Shown here: piece by piece, positions 1 to 7,455 of the stretch | How the letters are laid out: the number at the start of each line of letters is the position of its first letter | Position numbering within the stretch: the first letter of the stretch is position 1 | Origin: JAWXVD01 sp044425705 | GTDB lineage: Bacteria > Bacillota > Clostridia > Lachnospirales > Lachnospiraceae | DNA length: 9,726 bases | Assembly (NCBI GenBank): GCA_044425705.1 | Contig: JAWXVD010000130.1 | Location: 1 to 9,726, forward strand | Reading direction: 5' to 3' | Program-made: the position numbers and the translations under genes | Notes under the pieces: model-generated | Database searches by the model: none | What the model was told of the DNA's origin: nothing | What the model saw: only the letters and a program-made list of their open reading frames with translations

Positions 1-13
1 CGAATTGGTACAA

Positions 14-83
14 TAGGAAATCAGCAGATTTAAGACAGCTATTAGGCTGTTTTTTTAGTTGTGTAAAATCTGATGCTTTCCTA
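14..83 (+). terminator. Nested inverted repeat with terminator-like hairpin
   Basis: An inner hairpin pairs AAGACAGC (32-39) with GCTGTTTT (46-53) around a 6-nt loop, with one G-U pair, and runs into a T tract ending at 56. This is the shape of a rho-independent terminator for a plus-strand transcript entering from the left. Around it is a second, imperfect inverted repeat: 14-31 pairs with 66-83 through two blocks (TAGGAAA/TTTCCTA and CAGATTT/AAATCTG-like) with a mismatched 4-nt centre. No plus-strand gene is visible upstream because the window starts here. The outer arms could also belong to a small repeat or an insertion-sequence end. Terminator activity is inferred from shape only. Confidence 0.45.
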
Positions 84-102
84 ATATATTATATCATTTT
101 CC

Positions 103-270
103 ATGTATTGTGAACTGATAGAAATCATTGAATCTAAAAATGCAAAAGACTCTATTATATTTTATACACAACTTCAACCAATTGGCTGGCACACACATAT
201 TAACAAAGTATTACGTTGTCTGATTATGAACTCGATCCAGAATGACATGCATCATCATTTCAGAAAGGTG
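103..270 (+). pseudogene. Decayed IstB-like (IS21 family) C-terminal fragment
   Basis: Read on the plus strand from 103, the frame gives ELIEIIES, then DSIIFYTQLQPIGWH and a degraded LIMNSIQNDMH. This follows the pattern of the C-terminal part of IstB, the AAA+ ATPase helper of IS21-family elements, where one expects (L/I)LEIIE, STIFC(S/T)Q, GWH and then (A)I(M/L)DRIVHN. The Walker A and B region is absent, the expected Asp/Ala-rich helix before MDRI is scrambled, and the frame then runs into the end of the convergent gene, so this is a dead remnant. It abuts the 3' end of the SGNH/ILEI gene, which seems to lose its last residues at the junction. The assignment rests on motif resemblance over about 45 residues; a chance match cannot be excluded. 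Confidence 0.5.
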
Positions 271-292
271 GGCTTTACATTTAACTTGCCAT

Positions 293-2344
293 TCACCTTA
301 CAAACGCTCTTGCATCAACTACCAATTTTGTGTTCTTGTTGTACACTACAATATTGATACCAGAAATATTTGGTGAATATTCTACCTCATCGATTACAAT
401 GGATGATATAGTTTCCGCGTCAAATCCACTACTTACTATCCCATAATTAAACATATTCTTTTGAAGCACTTCTTCACTACTGCGTTCTTCAATAATTACA
501 TTTCCTTCATCCAAAATTGCTATGTAAGAATTATTATATTCCAACTTACTCAATTCCACTAATCCTAATTTTGCCAGTTCAAAACAAGCATTTTCATCAA
601 ACCCTTCATTGAGTCCATCTTTTACAGACATAAAAACAACATAACTATTATCTTCTAAAAAAACATTTAAATATTCCAGTAAATTATATTCTTCAATATT
701 TAACTCTATTTGTTTTATTTTATATTCATCATTGCATTTTAGATTATACAAATATAATTGTCGCACATCTCCGGTTAAATCAGCTAATTCCGCACCATTT
801 TTCAACAATTCATTTAGTTGTTTTTCTATACTTTGAGGCATTCTTGTAGAACTATTAAATATATCAAAGTTGGTACTATCTACTACTTCTCCTAACACAT
901 TATCATACACGACTAAATTAATTCCGCTTTCCGTCTTCGAATACTCACCATTGTTAATATTTATCGAGGACATATTGGATTCTCCCCCGCTCACAAGGTT
1001 ATACGCTTTTCCGTCTACTGTGATTCCATCATTTTGCAATACACTATTATTATCTATAGCTAGGATTTTTTCTGTAACAACCTCTCCATTTTCTATAACT
1101 CCAATATACGATCCAATGTAATCTAAATAGCTTAGCTCTACTAATCCCACACTTTTCAAATTTTCCCTTTGTGTTTCATTCAATACATTTAATCCCTCAT
1201 CTTGTGTTACTATAAAAATAGTAAAATCCTCAAGCTGATTAATAAACTTTATATATTCCGAAAGATCTACAATATCATTCAACTGAGTAGATATCACATT
1301 TTGATAATAAACTCTCAATTCTTTTTCCATATAAGCGTATTCATCTTCTCCCCTTACATCAATAGCATTGCATTTTGCAACCAAATAATTCCCAATCCAC
1401 TCACTAAATTTGAGTGCGCCATAATAATTCATATGTGCCGCATCCCATCCATCTGTTGCTACATTATAGTTTATTTCATCTATTAGGGGTGCATAATTAA
1501 AATCATAAAACTCAATTTCATGTTCCATTGCGATTTCTTCTACTTCATTATGTAATTCATCTGTCCAATAATAAACTGGAGTTTGTACCAACACTAAATT
1601 AAGATTTTTTTCTTCACAAAATTGTATGATTTTCAACATATACGAGAGTGAAGATTCTTTTACAGATGATTCGTATTCCTCCATAACCTCACTCGATAAA
1701 TCAACATAATTAGGTACACTTATCTCTTGATAAGTACTGTTCTCAAGAACAGTATTTGTTGAAAATCCATATCCTCTTGACGTTATGCTATTGTCATAGG
1801 AAAAATAAGAAAAACTTGATTTTGTTACTTCTTTCCATCTTGCATGATATGAAACAATAGGAAACAATAATCCTATAAAACCATCTAAGTTATCTGATTT
1901 TGTTTTTATTATGTTGAACTTGTTCTCTGAATATGGCATAGATAGTAATGCTATATCATCGTTATTACTATTCTGATCTGTAAGTCTCAACATCGCTATA
2001 TTCAATATTACAGTATCTAACGATTCATCCTGATATTTATATGCATCAATCAATCTATGATAGGAAAGTAATAATGTCTGACCAGCCGAACTAAAATTAT
2101 ATGCACAGATTCCATTATTTTTATATAATTCCATAGGAATTATTGAAAATTCTGTATGACTTGCTCCCAAAATCACTGTACTAATTGAATCCTCTTTTTG
2201 TTCGTAGAAATTAGAAGCCGCAAGAGAATAACCATCATACTGAAAAACAATTGGTATTAATACATATCTTAAGCATTGTAAAATAAAAAATAACATAGCA
2301 ATAAATACTATCATTTTTATAAATATAGCAGATTTTCTTTTCAT
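293..2344 (-). CDS. Membrane-anchored SGNH/DltD-like protein with two ILEI-like domains
   Basis: Likely the terminal, outward-facing component of the acylation system, which would act on a surface polymer. Residue numbers count from an upstream GTG at 2356. One hydrophobic segment (about 11-39) anchors the N-terminus. An SGNH/DHHW-type domain follows: block I GASHTEF with candidate nucleophile Ser66, and DGWDAAHMN with Asp305 and His308 completing the usual triad. Residues 366-500 and 561-687 are tandem repeats that resemble the ILEI domain (FAM3, POMGNT1 stem): each has EY..., a D-G segment, (L)GLVELS...SYI, then GIN(L/I)VVY and VVD. In POMGNT1 this fold binds glycan, so sugar binding is plausible but inferred. 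The ATG at 2342-2344 is chosen as start because AGGTG (2354-2358) lies 9 nt before it, while the upstream GTG overlaps that same site. The end (VVDARAFVR, stop at 293) looks clipped where a family member would give FD(T/I). Last gene of the run; 118 bp separates it from the transporter, with no clear terminator. Confidence 0.78.
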   Translation of the reverse strand: MKRKSAIFIKMIVFIAMLFFILQCLRYVLIPIVFQYDGYSLAASNFYEQKEDSISTVILGASHTEFSIIPMELYKNNGICAYNFSSAGQTLLLSYHRLIDAYKYQDESLDTVILNIAMLRLTDQNSNNDDIALLSMPYSENKFNIIKTKSDNLDGFIGLLFPIVSYHARWKEVTKSSFSYFSYDNSITSRGYGFSTNTVLENSTYQEISVPNYVDLSSEVMEEYESSVKESSLSYMLKIIQFCEEKNLNLVLVQTPVYYWTDELHNEVEEIAMEHEIEFYDFNYAPLIDEINYNVATDGWDAAHMNYYGALKFSEWIGNYLVAKCNAIDVRGEDEYAYMEKELRVYYQNVISTQLNDIVDLSEYIKFINQLEDFTIFIVTQDEGLNVLNETQRENLKSVGLVELSYLDYIGSYIGVIENGEVVTEKILAIDNNSVLQNDGITVDGKAYNLVSGGESNMSSININNGEYSKTESGINLVVYDNVLGEVVDSTNFDIFNSSTRMPQSIEKQLNELLKNGAELADLTGDVRQLYLYNLKCNDEYKIKQIELNIEEYNLLEYLNVFLEDNSYVVFMSVKDGLNEGFDENACFELAKLGLVELSKLEYNNSYIAILDEGNVIIEERSSEEVLQKNMFNYGIVSSGFDAETISSIVIDEVEYSPNISGINIVVYNKNTKLVVDARAFVR

Positions 2345-2353
2345 TAATTCTTT

Positions 2354-2358
2354 CACCT
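2354..2358 (-). promoter_or_regulatory. Ribosome binding site deciding the SGNH gene start
   Basis: On the minus strand the sequence reads AGGTG, then 9 nt, then ATG at 2344. The in-frame GTG at 2354-2356 is part of this AGGTG, so it cannot easily be the start codon. This moves the start four codons downstream of the longest ORF. Confidence 0.65.
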
Positions 2359-2462
2359 CGTATACGCACTCAATCTATTATTAGTCTGTATTCAATTTAA
2401 TTATAATTCAATATATTTACTCCATATACTTCCACTATATTATTAAAAAGTTTATTTCTTCC

Positions 2463-3896
2463 CTACACCACTATACTAAAATAAGGCCACAATTCTGTTA
2501 ATCCCCATACAGCAACTGTCATCATTGCCACAACTACTACTGTTAATTTAATCCCGTGTTTAAACATAAACTGTGGTGGTAATCCATATCCTACCGGAAC
2601 CGCTCTAATAGATGTAGGCATACAGTATGATAGATTAACACCTACACTAGCTGCAAGTAAATATGGAATAGGATTTAATCCCATAGCAATTGTAAGGTTC
2701 AATACGATTGGAATTGCCACGGCAGCAGTTGCCGTATTACTTGTGAGATCACTTAACACAATCGTAAGCACTATAATCACTAAAATTAGCAATAGTTGGT
2801 TTTGTATATTTGCTGATGATAACACATTTCCTAAAGCGTCAGCAGCCCCACTCTTAGTTATTAACGTACCTAGAGCAAGTCCTCCTGCAAAAATATAAAT
2901 TAATTCCCAAACAATCTTTTTTTGTACACTTTTCCACACCATTAGGCGTTGACCATCTGGTTTTTTGATTAAAAATGAAAACAATCCACAAATAATGAAA
3001 ATGTAAGCAGGTTCAAGACCCGGTAAGTATGCAGAGTACAACGAACGCGAAAAAGATAGCGCAGTTGCAATTACAAATAACGTTAAACATGTCTTCTCAT
3101 TTCCAGTCATCTTTCCTAACTCTCTATTTTTTTCTATAAAATATTCTTTACTTCCCTCTAAATTCACATTTTTAGGTTTAATATATAGAACAAATAATAA
3201 ATTTGAAACAATGAGCACCAACATAATTGGTGCAAACTTTATCACCCAATCCATATATAAGAATTCAGTTCCTGTGTACTGTTCAATATAATCCACCACT
3301 ACAAGGTTCATAGCACCACCTAATGGTGTAGCAAGGCCTCCAAGACCTGCCCCCCATGCAATTAACATAAGAATCAATGCACCAATTTCACTATTTTTAA
3401 TATCTTCTATTCCTACATAACGCAACATAGATACTGCTATCGGTGTAATCGTTGCACATACTATAGAATTAGGTAATACAGCAGACATTGCCGTTGCAAG
3501 CAAAAACCAAAATATCACTTGCGAAGTTAAAGAGGAACCTATAAGTGCTAAAAAGGTATAAGCAATTCTTTTATCTAGATTCACTTCTTCCCATGAAACT
3601 GTCAAAATTGATGCCCCTAATAAAAGTAAAATAGTCTCCGATGAATAATTTGCTATTACATTAGACATGGGACTCATAACAATAATTGAATTAATAGCTA
3701 TTGGCAAAAATGCAGTCACTGCGTAATCTACGCAAGAGCTTACCCACCAAACTGCCATCCATACTACGGTTCCTATTGCTGCTCTCATTTCAAAAGTTTC
3801 GAAAATGCTTTGCGGTAAAAATGCTATACAACATAATAGTAACAACGGTCCTAACAATATAAATAATTTATTCTTACTAATTGATACTTTACTCAT
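2463..3896 (-). CDS. SLC13/DASS-type carboxylate transporter, divergent
   Basis: A 477-residue polytopic membrane protein (about 11-12 hydrophobic segments) in the range of the divalent anion:sodium symporter family (SLC13, CitT/INDY type; ion-transporter superfamily). It shows the two-fold internal repeat: LLATAMSAVLPNSIVCATITPI (about 132-153) and LSDLTSNTATAAVAIPI (381-397) are the paired substrate/cation hairpins, and GGLATPLGGAMN (186-197) and MPTSIRAVPVGYG (426-438) are the following motifs. The second SNT (386-388) is kept. In the first repeat SNT becomes PNS (142-144), and the usual G-T-P-P-N in both following motifs is altered. Family membership is likely, but substrate specificity may differ from classic succinate or citrate carriers. 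Its position inside a ligase/ACP/MBOAT/SGNH operon suggests it supplies, or removes, the organic acid used by the pathway. Start: ATG at 3896 with AGGGGAG about 5 nt upstream. It lies 42 bp after the ligase gene. Confidence 0.8.
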   Translation of the reverse strand: MSKVSISKNKLFILLGPLLLLCCIAFLPQSIFETFEMRAAIGTVVWMAVWWVSSCVDYAVTAFLPIAINSIIVMSPMSNVIANYSSETILLLLGASILTVSWEEVNLDKRIAYTFLALIGSSLTSQVIFWFLLATAMSAVLPNSIVCATITPIAVSMLRYVGIEDIKNSEIGALILMLIAWGAGLGGLATPLGGAMNLVVVDYIEQYTGTEFLYMDWVIKFAPIMLVLIVSNLLFVLYIKPKNVNLEGSKEYFIEKNRELGKMTGNEKTCLTLFVIATALSFSRSLYSAYLPGLEPAYIFIICGLFSFLIKKPDGQRLMVWKSVQKKIVWELIYIFAGGLALGTLITKSGAADALGNVLSSANIQNQLLLILVIIVLTIVLSDLTSNTATAAVAIPIVLNLTIAMGLNPIPYLLAASVGVNLSYCMPTSIRAVPVGYGLPPQFMFKHGIKLTVVVVAMMTVAVWGLTELWPYFSIVV

Positions 3897-3938
3897 CTTT
3901 TCTCCCCTGTATCTGTATTTTACACATTACATAGAAAA

Positions 3939-5390
3939 CTACATCAGCTTCTTCCGTTGTAATTTCCCATTTGAACTTCTTGGAATTTCTTTAATAATCT
4001 CTATAATCGTAGGAACTCTATTCTGTTCCAATCTTTCTTTTAAATATTTCATATATTCTTTTTTATCGAACCTATCACTATTCTCTATTGAGACAAATAA
4101 TTTAGGAACTTGTCCACTCATTGCATCTTTTTCTGGAACACATGCACAATCGATAATACCTTCATACTTCATTGCAATCCCCTCAATTTCTTCAGGTGCA
4201 ATCTTAATTCCTTTATAATTAATAATATCATCTTGACGTCCGAGTACATAAATACGTCCTGCTTCATCTTGGTAACCTAAATCATTAGAATATAAAATAC
4301 CATCTACTACTGTCACTTCTGTCAATTCTTTACTATTCAGATATTCATCCATCATCATTTTGCCAGATACCGCGATCAAACCTGGATTTTCTCTAGAACT
4401 TTCTATTTGCTTTCTATGCTCATCTACAAAATAAAATGTTGCATTACATGCTGGATAACCAATACAGCCTGTCTCATCAAATTTATTAAAATCTAAAACA
4501 CAAGTTCTACCAGCCTCTGTTGAACCATAAAAATTATACAATCTTGTCTTTGGAAATATTTCTTTTAATTGATTTTTAGTATCATCTTCTAAAGCTGCCG
4601 TTCCAATTTCTATATAGTCAATACTGTCTGCAATTTGTTTCAATCCTTTCTTAGCGATTTTCAACAGAATTTTAGCCAATGTAGGTGACACATCAATTGC
4701 ATTTACATTGTATTTTTTTATTAGATTAAATAATAATGCTACGTTCATTACTCCATCTACAATAACTACTGCACCACCAACTAAGAGATTTGCATAACAA
4801 GTCCTCAGTCCATGAGAATGACTTAATGGCAATGGAATAATTTCGACAGTATCTGATGTGATCTCGACACCTCTACTAATATTTTCAGCCAAGGCTACAT
4901 TAGCTTTATGAGAAATCACAATTCCTTTCGGTAAACCTGTAGTACCAGTTGTAAATAAAATTTCATTTACTGAATTTTTTTCTTCATATTCATAAGTTAA
5001 CACTTGTTTTTTTTCTATGGTGACTACATCCTCTATTTGGTAAAACGTTTCTATACCAAAATCAGCAGTAATACCAATCATACATTTAGCCTGCGTTTCA
5101 GTATATATATCTTGCACTCTTTCTTTTGTGGCATTCTTTTCAATTGGTACAAAAACCATTCCATTTAATCCACATACAAAATCAAGAACAATGAATGCTA
5201 CTTCTTGCGTACATTCTACCAAAATCACATCACCTGTCTTAAATTCCTTTTGTTGAAACCATTTTGAAGTAATACATAATGTACTGACTAGTTCTTGATA
5301 AGTAAAATCTATATTTTTATCAGCAACAGCTAATTTATCTGGGTTTATTTTTGCTTGTTCGAATACTGCTTCTACAATAGAATTAAACAT
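3939..5390 (-). CDS. Acyl-AMP ligase (ANL superfamily), DltA-like role but acyl-type A4 motif
   Basis: An adenylate-forming enzyme that would activate a carboxylic acid with ATP and load it on the phosphopantetheine of the adjacent carrier protein in the cytoplasm. All core motifs are present in its 483 residues: A3 phosphate loop FTTGTTGLPKG (146-156), A5 YNFYGSTEAG (285-294), A7 YSNDLGY (367-373; the usual TGD is SND), hinge and A8 GRQDDIINYKGIKI (384-397), and A10 NGKLQRK with catalytic Lys476. The A4 region reads PLPLSHSHGL (186-195). This is the pattern of fatty-acyl and aryl ligases (PLFHxxGL) and lacks the Asp that holds the substrate amino group in DltA and NRPS A domains. So the substrate is probably not D-alanine (inference). 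The ATG at 5390 lies inside the 3' end of the ACP gene (8-nt overlap), which points to translational coupling. An alternative is an acyl-CoA ligase, but the ACP neighbour favours ACP loading. Confidence 0.88.
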   Translation of the reverse strand: MFNSIVEAVFEQAKINPDKLAVADKNIDFTYQELVSTLCITSKWFQQKEFKTGDVILVECTQEVAFIVLDFVCGLNGMVFVPIEKNATKERVQDIYTETQAKCMIGITADFGIETFYQIEDVVTIEKKQVLTYEYEEKNSVNEILFTTGTTGLPKGIVISHKANVALAENISRGVEITSDTVEIIPLPLSHSHGLRTCYANLLVGGAVVIVDGVMNVALLFNLIKKYNVNAIDVSPTLAKILLKIAKKGLKQIADSIDYIEIGTAALEDDTKNQLKEIFPKTRLYNFYGSTEAGRTCVLDFNKFDETGCIGYPACNATFYFVDEHRKQIESSRENPGLIAVSGKMMMDEYLNSKELTEVTVVDGILYSNDLGYQDEAGRIYVLGRQDDIINYKGIKIAPEEIEGIAMKYEGIIDCACVPEKDAMSGQVPKLFVSIENSDRFDKKEYMKYLKERLEQNRVPTIIEIIKEIPRSSNGKLQRKKLM

Positions 5391-5604
5391 ATCTTTCCAC
5401 CAATTCTTTCATTGCATCTATAGAATTGAAATTTTCAGGAACTATATCTTCGTATGGAATATCTACTTCAAACTCCTCCATAAGTGCTGTTACAATTTCC
5501 ACCAATGACAGAGAATCTAGCAAATCCCCATCAATCAAATTTGTTGCTGAATAATCAATAGAATCATCCACCTCCATACAAACTGCTAATACTCTTTCTC
5601 TCAT
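5383..5604 (-). CDS. Acyl carrier protein (DltC-like)
   Basis: A 73-residue acidic carrier protein, close to the usual 75-80 residues of DltC and other stand-alone ACPs. The phosphopantetheine site is the DSL motif at 30-32 (context GDLLDSLSLVEI), with Ser31 as the attachment residue. The helix II pattern LVEIVTALMEEFEVDIP and the following DIVPENFNSIDAM match the four-helix ACP fold. It would take the activated acyl group from the overlapping ligase and offer it to the MBOAT protein at the membrane. GGAG sits 9 nt before the ATG at 5604; a nearby ATG at 5609 is out of frame and closes at once. A carrier for fatty acid synthesis is unlikely because no fab genes are present and the gene is sandwiched between ligase and MBOAT. 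Confidence 0.92.
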   Translation of the reverse strand: MRERVLAVCMEVDDSIDYSATNLIDGDLLDSLSLVEIVTALMEEFEVDIPYEDIVPENFNSIDAMKELVERYV

Positions 5605-5631
5605 CTCATCTTGCTCCTTTTCTCTTAATCG

Positions 5632-7269
5632 TTAAAATGCTCCATATACAAAACTTGCTGCATCATACCCAGGTCCATATATTCCCAATATAACTACAAT
5701 TACAATTGCTCCATAATATATTAGCCATCTAATTGGTAATACTTGATTAGCTATTCCATTTCTAATACTCACACCTCTCTCGTGTAATATATCAGCTACG
5801 AAAATCAACCCCATTCCTACAAACGCTACATAAAAATCCTTTTGATCTAATCCATATGTGTAAAGACTACCATCAAATAAAGTCCATAATCTGTGCTCTT
5901 TAAATACCTGTGACCATACAATACATCCACCTGTTAGTGTACCAGTTATAACGATAGTTCTTCCAATACCAAAGAAGATGCTTGTTCTGATCATCTTCCA
6001 TACTTGATAATATGTTCTCTCTGTCTCTAAATGTAACACTTTGATTAACTTGTCCCCCAATGGTTTTGCTTCCTTTGAAAGAGTCATCAATGTACACCAG
6101 TAAAATCCCCACAATAGATAATCTAAACCTGTTCCATGCCATAGACCAGTAAAAATCCAAACTGTAACTAAAGGTACAAATGCTTTTAAAAATGAAGCGA
6201 GCCATCCTTTTCCAACTTTCTTCATTTGTCGTGTACACTTTAAAAATTTTGGATTCATTGCAATAGGCAAATAAATATATTCCTTAGTCCAAGCACCTAA
6301 TGTCATATGCCAGCGTGCCCAAAATTCTTGCGTACTTTTTCCAAAAAATGGTTGTCTAAAGTTTCTATCTAACTCTATTCCCAACACCTGCGAAATCCCT
6401 CTAACAATATCCATACAACCACTAAAATCAGCATAAAGTTGTACCACACAAAGAAAAATTGCAATTATCATCTCTACGCCTGCAAATTGTTTAGGATTGG
6501 CAAAAACTATTCCTGTATACATGACTAATCGATCTGCAATTACCATCTTTTTTATATATCCCCACAACATAAGTTGTAGACCAAAACATACTCTATCATA
6601 ATCAACCTTAGGTAACTCTTGCATTTGTTTTATGATTTTCGAATACTTGCTGATAGGACCTTGCATAATATGAGGAAAATAAATCATTGCTGACAATAAA
6701 TCAAAAAAATTATGTTCTGCTTTTCCTTTTCTCCAATACACATCCATTACATAGCCCACTGATGATAATGTGTAATAAGATATTCCAAGTGGAATAATAA
6801 TTCCCAACCCTATAGACATCTCTGCTAAAGACTCTACTGTTTGCATATCAAACAATTTTGCTACTTTCACAAAAATCCATATGCCTATGACTAGAAACAA
6901 TGCTAACACAACATATTTTTGTGATTTTTTCTTATATGTCGTAAATAAAGCTACCTGCTCTTTAGGTTTTAATCCTTCTTTTTCTACATCATATTGTTGA
7001 TATATTTTATCAATGAGTATTGTTACAAAATATACTACAAGTGCTGTGCACAATACAATAATTAGTGCACCTGTACCACTCCACGCATAAAATATTATAC
7101 TACCTATCAGTATCCAATACTTTTTTATTTTGCTATTCGGTATAATTAAATAGACTCCCAAAAAAATTATCATAAGTATCCAAAACACTATTGTATTATA
7201 CGCCATATCTGCTTCTGTTAGCAATGTGAAAATATACCTAGGCCAACTATATGTATTTATTTCTGCCAT
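5632..7269 (-). CDS. MBOAT O-acyltransferase (DltB/AlgI-like)
   Basis: A 545-residue multi-spanning membrane acyltransferase that would move the acyl group from the carrier protein across the membrane for O-acylation of a surface polymer. The MBOAT core is well kept: YFPHIMQGPISKY (197-209), QLYADFSGCMDIVRG (277-291), FFGKSTQEFWARWHMTL with His321 (308-324), and WIFTGLWHGTGLDYLLWG with the invariant catalytic-funnel His378 (371-388). The N-terminal half opens with hydrophobic segments at about 25-43 and 50-85. It is longer than DltB (about 400 residues) and nearer AlgI-type exopolysaccharide acetylases, with a C-terminal extension of several more membrane segments (about 430-545). AlgI-type enzymes usually use an acetyl donor without an ACP; the ACP and ligase next door argue for a Dlt-like donor route. 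Start: ATG at 7269 with AAAGGAG about 10 nt upstream. First large gene of the operon, 27 bp before the ACP gene. Confidence 0.92.
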   Translation of the reverse strand: MAEINTYSWPRYIFTLLTEADMAYNTIVFWILMIIFLGVYLIIPNSKIKKYWILIGSIIFYAWSGTGALIIVLCTALVVYFVTILIDKIYQQYDVEKEGLKPKEQVALFTTYKKKSQKYVVLALFLVIGIWIFVKVAKLFDMQTVESLAEMSIGLGIIIPLGISYYTLSSVGYVMDVYWRKGKAEHNFFDLLSAMIYFPHIMQGPISKYSKIIKQMQELPKVDYDRVCFGLQLMLWGYIKKMVIADRLVMYTGIVFANPKQFAGVEMIIAIFLCVVQLYADFSGCMDIVRGISQVLGIELDRNFRQPFFGKSTQEFWARWHMTLGAWTKEYIYLPIAMNPKFLKCTRQMKKVGKGWLASFLKAFVPLVTVWIFTGLWHGTGLDYLLWGFYWCTLMTLSKEAKPLGDKLIKVLHLETERTYYQVWKMIRTSIFFGIGRTIVITGTLTGGCIVWSQVFKEHRLWTLFDGSLYTYGLDQKDFYVAFVGMGLIFVADILHERGVSIRNGIANQVLPIRWLIYYGAIVIVVILGIYGPGYDAASFVYGAF

Positions 7270-7285
7270 AATTCTTTTACTCCTT

Positions 7286-7369
7286 TTACCTTAATAGATG
7301 CAATACCTCCAGTGCTAGCACCACCACTAATGACTGTGAAACCCAAACACTTGCTTCTAAAGGATTCAA
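7286..7369 (-). CDS. Candidate 27-residue membrane peptide upstream of the MBOAT gene
   Basis: A very short ORF begins with TTG at 7367-7369, preceded by a perfect AGGAGG (7376-7381) with a 6-nt gap, the best ribosome binding site in the leader. The peptide starts MNPLEASVWV and continues SQSLVVVLALEVLHLLR, a single hydrophobic segment with a final Arg. It stops at 7286, 16 nt before the MBOAT start. Position and topology recall DltX, the tiny membrane protein encoded beside dltB in many dlt operons, but I see no DltX C-terminal motif, so this is analogy only. The frame stays open upstream to an ATG at 7417 (43 residues, adding KELRRRQ), without a ribosome binding site. A different frame gives a 57-residue ORF from 7430 to 7257 (starts MPCFDALTED, contains VISGGASTGG) that overlaps the MBOAT start. 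Only one, or none, of these may be real. Confidence 0.32.
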   Translation of the reverse strand: MNPLEASVWVSQSLVVVLALEVLHLLR

Positions 7370-7375
7370 TGTTTG

Positions 7376-7381
7376 CCTCCT
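7376..7381 (-). promoter_or_regulatory. Strong AGGAGG ribosome binding site in operon leader
   Basis: On the minus strand, AAGAAGGAGG is followed after 6 nt by TTG (7369). A full-consensus site this far (about 107 nt) from the MBOAT ATG cannot serve that gene, so it marks translation of a leader peptide or is a chance match. Confidence 0.4.
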
Positions 7382-7455
7382 TCTTAGTTCTTTGCATAAT
7401 ATCTTCTGTAAGTGCATCAAAACAAGGCATAGTGATTTAATCAGTACCCTTTGCT

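Noticed and set aside
5..13. TTGGTACAA also occurs near the IS3 end (7488-7496), suggesting a second IS3 end at the left edge
   Set aside because: Only 9 bp match in AT-rich DNA and the neighbouring bases differ; there is no extended terminal repeat.
2357..2462. TATAAT-like -10 between transporter and SGNH genes as an internal promoter
   Set aside because: No acceptable -35 sits 16-18 bp upstream; such a -10 match is expected by chance in this AT-rich gap.
5900..6238. A 112-residue minus-strand ORF inside the MBOAT gene
   Set aside because: It lies wholly within the MBOAT coding region in another frame, and the real frame has intact motifs including the active-site His378.
3939..7269. Canonical D-alanylation dlt operon
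   Set aside because: The ligase lacks the amino-acid-binding A4 Asp, the MBOAT protein is much longer than DltB, the gene order differs and a transporter gene is included.
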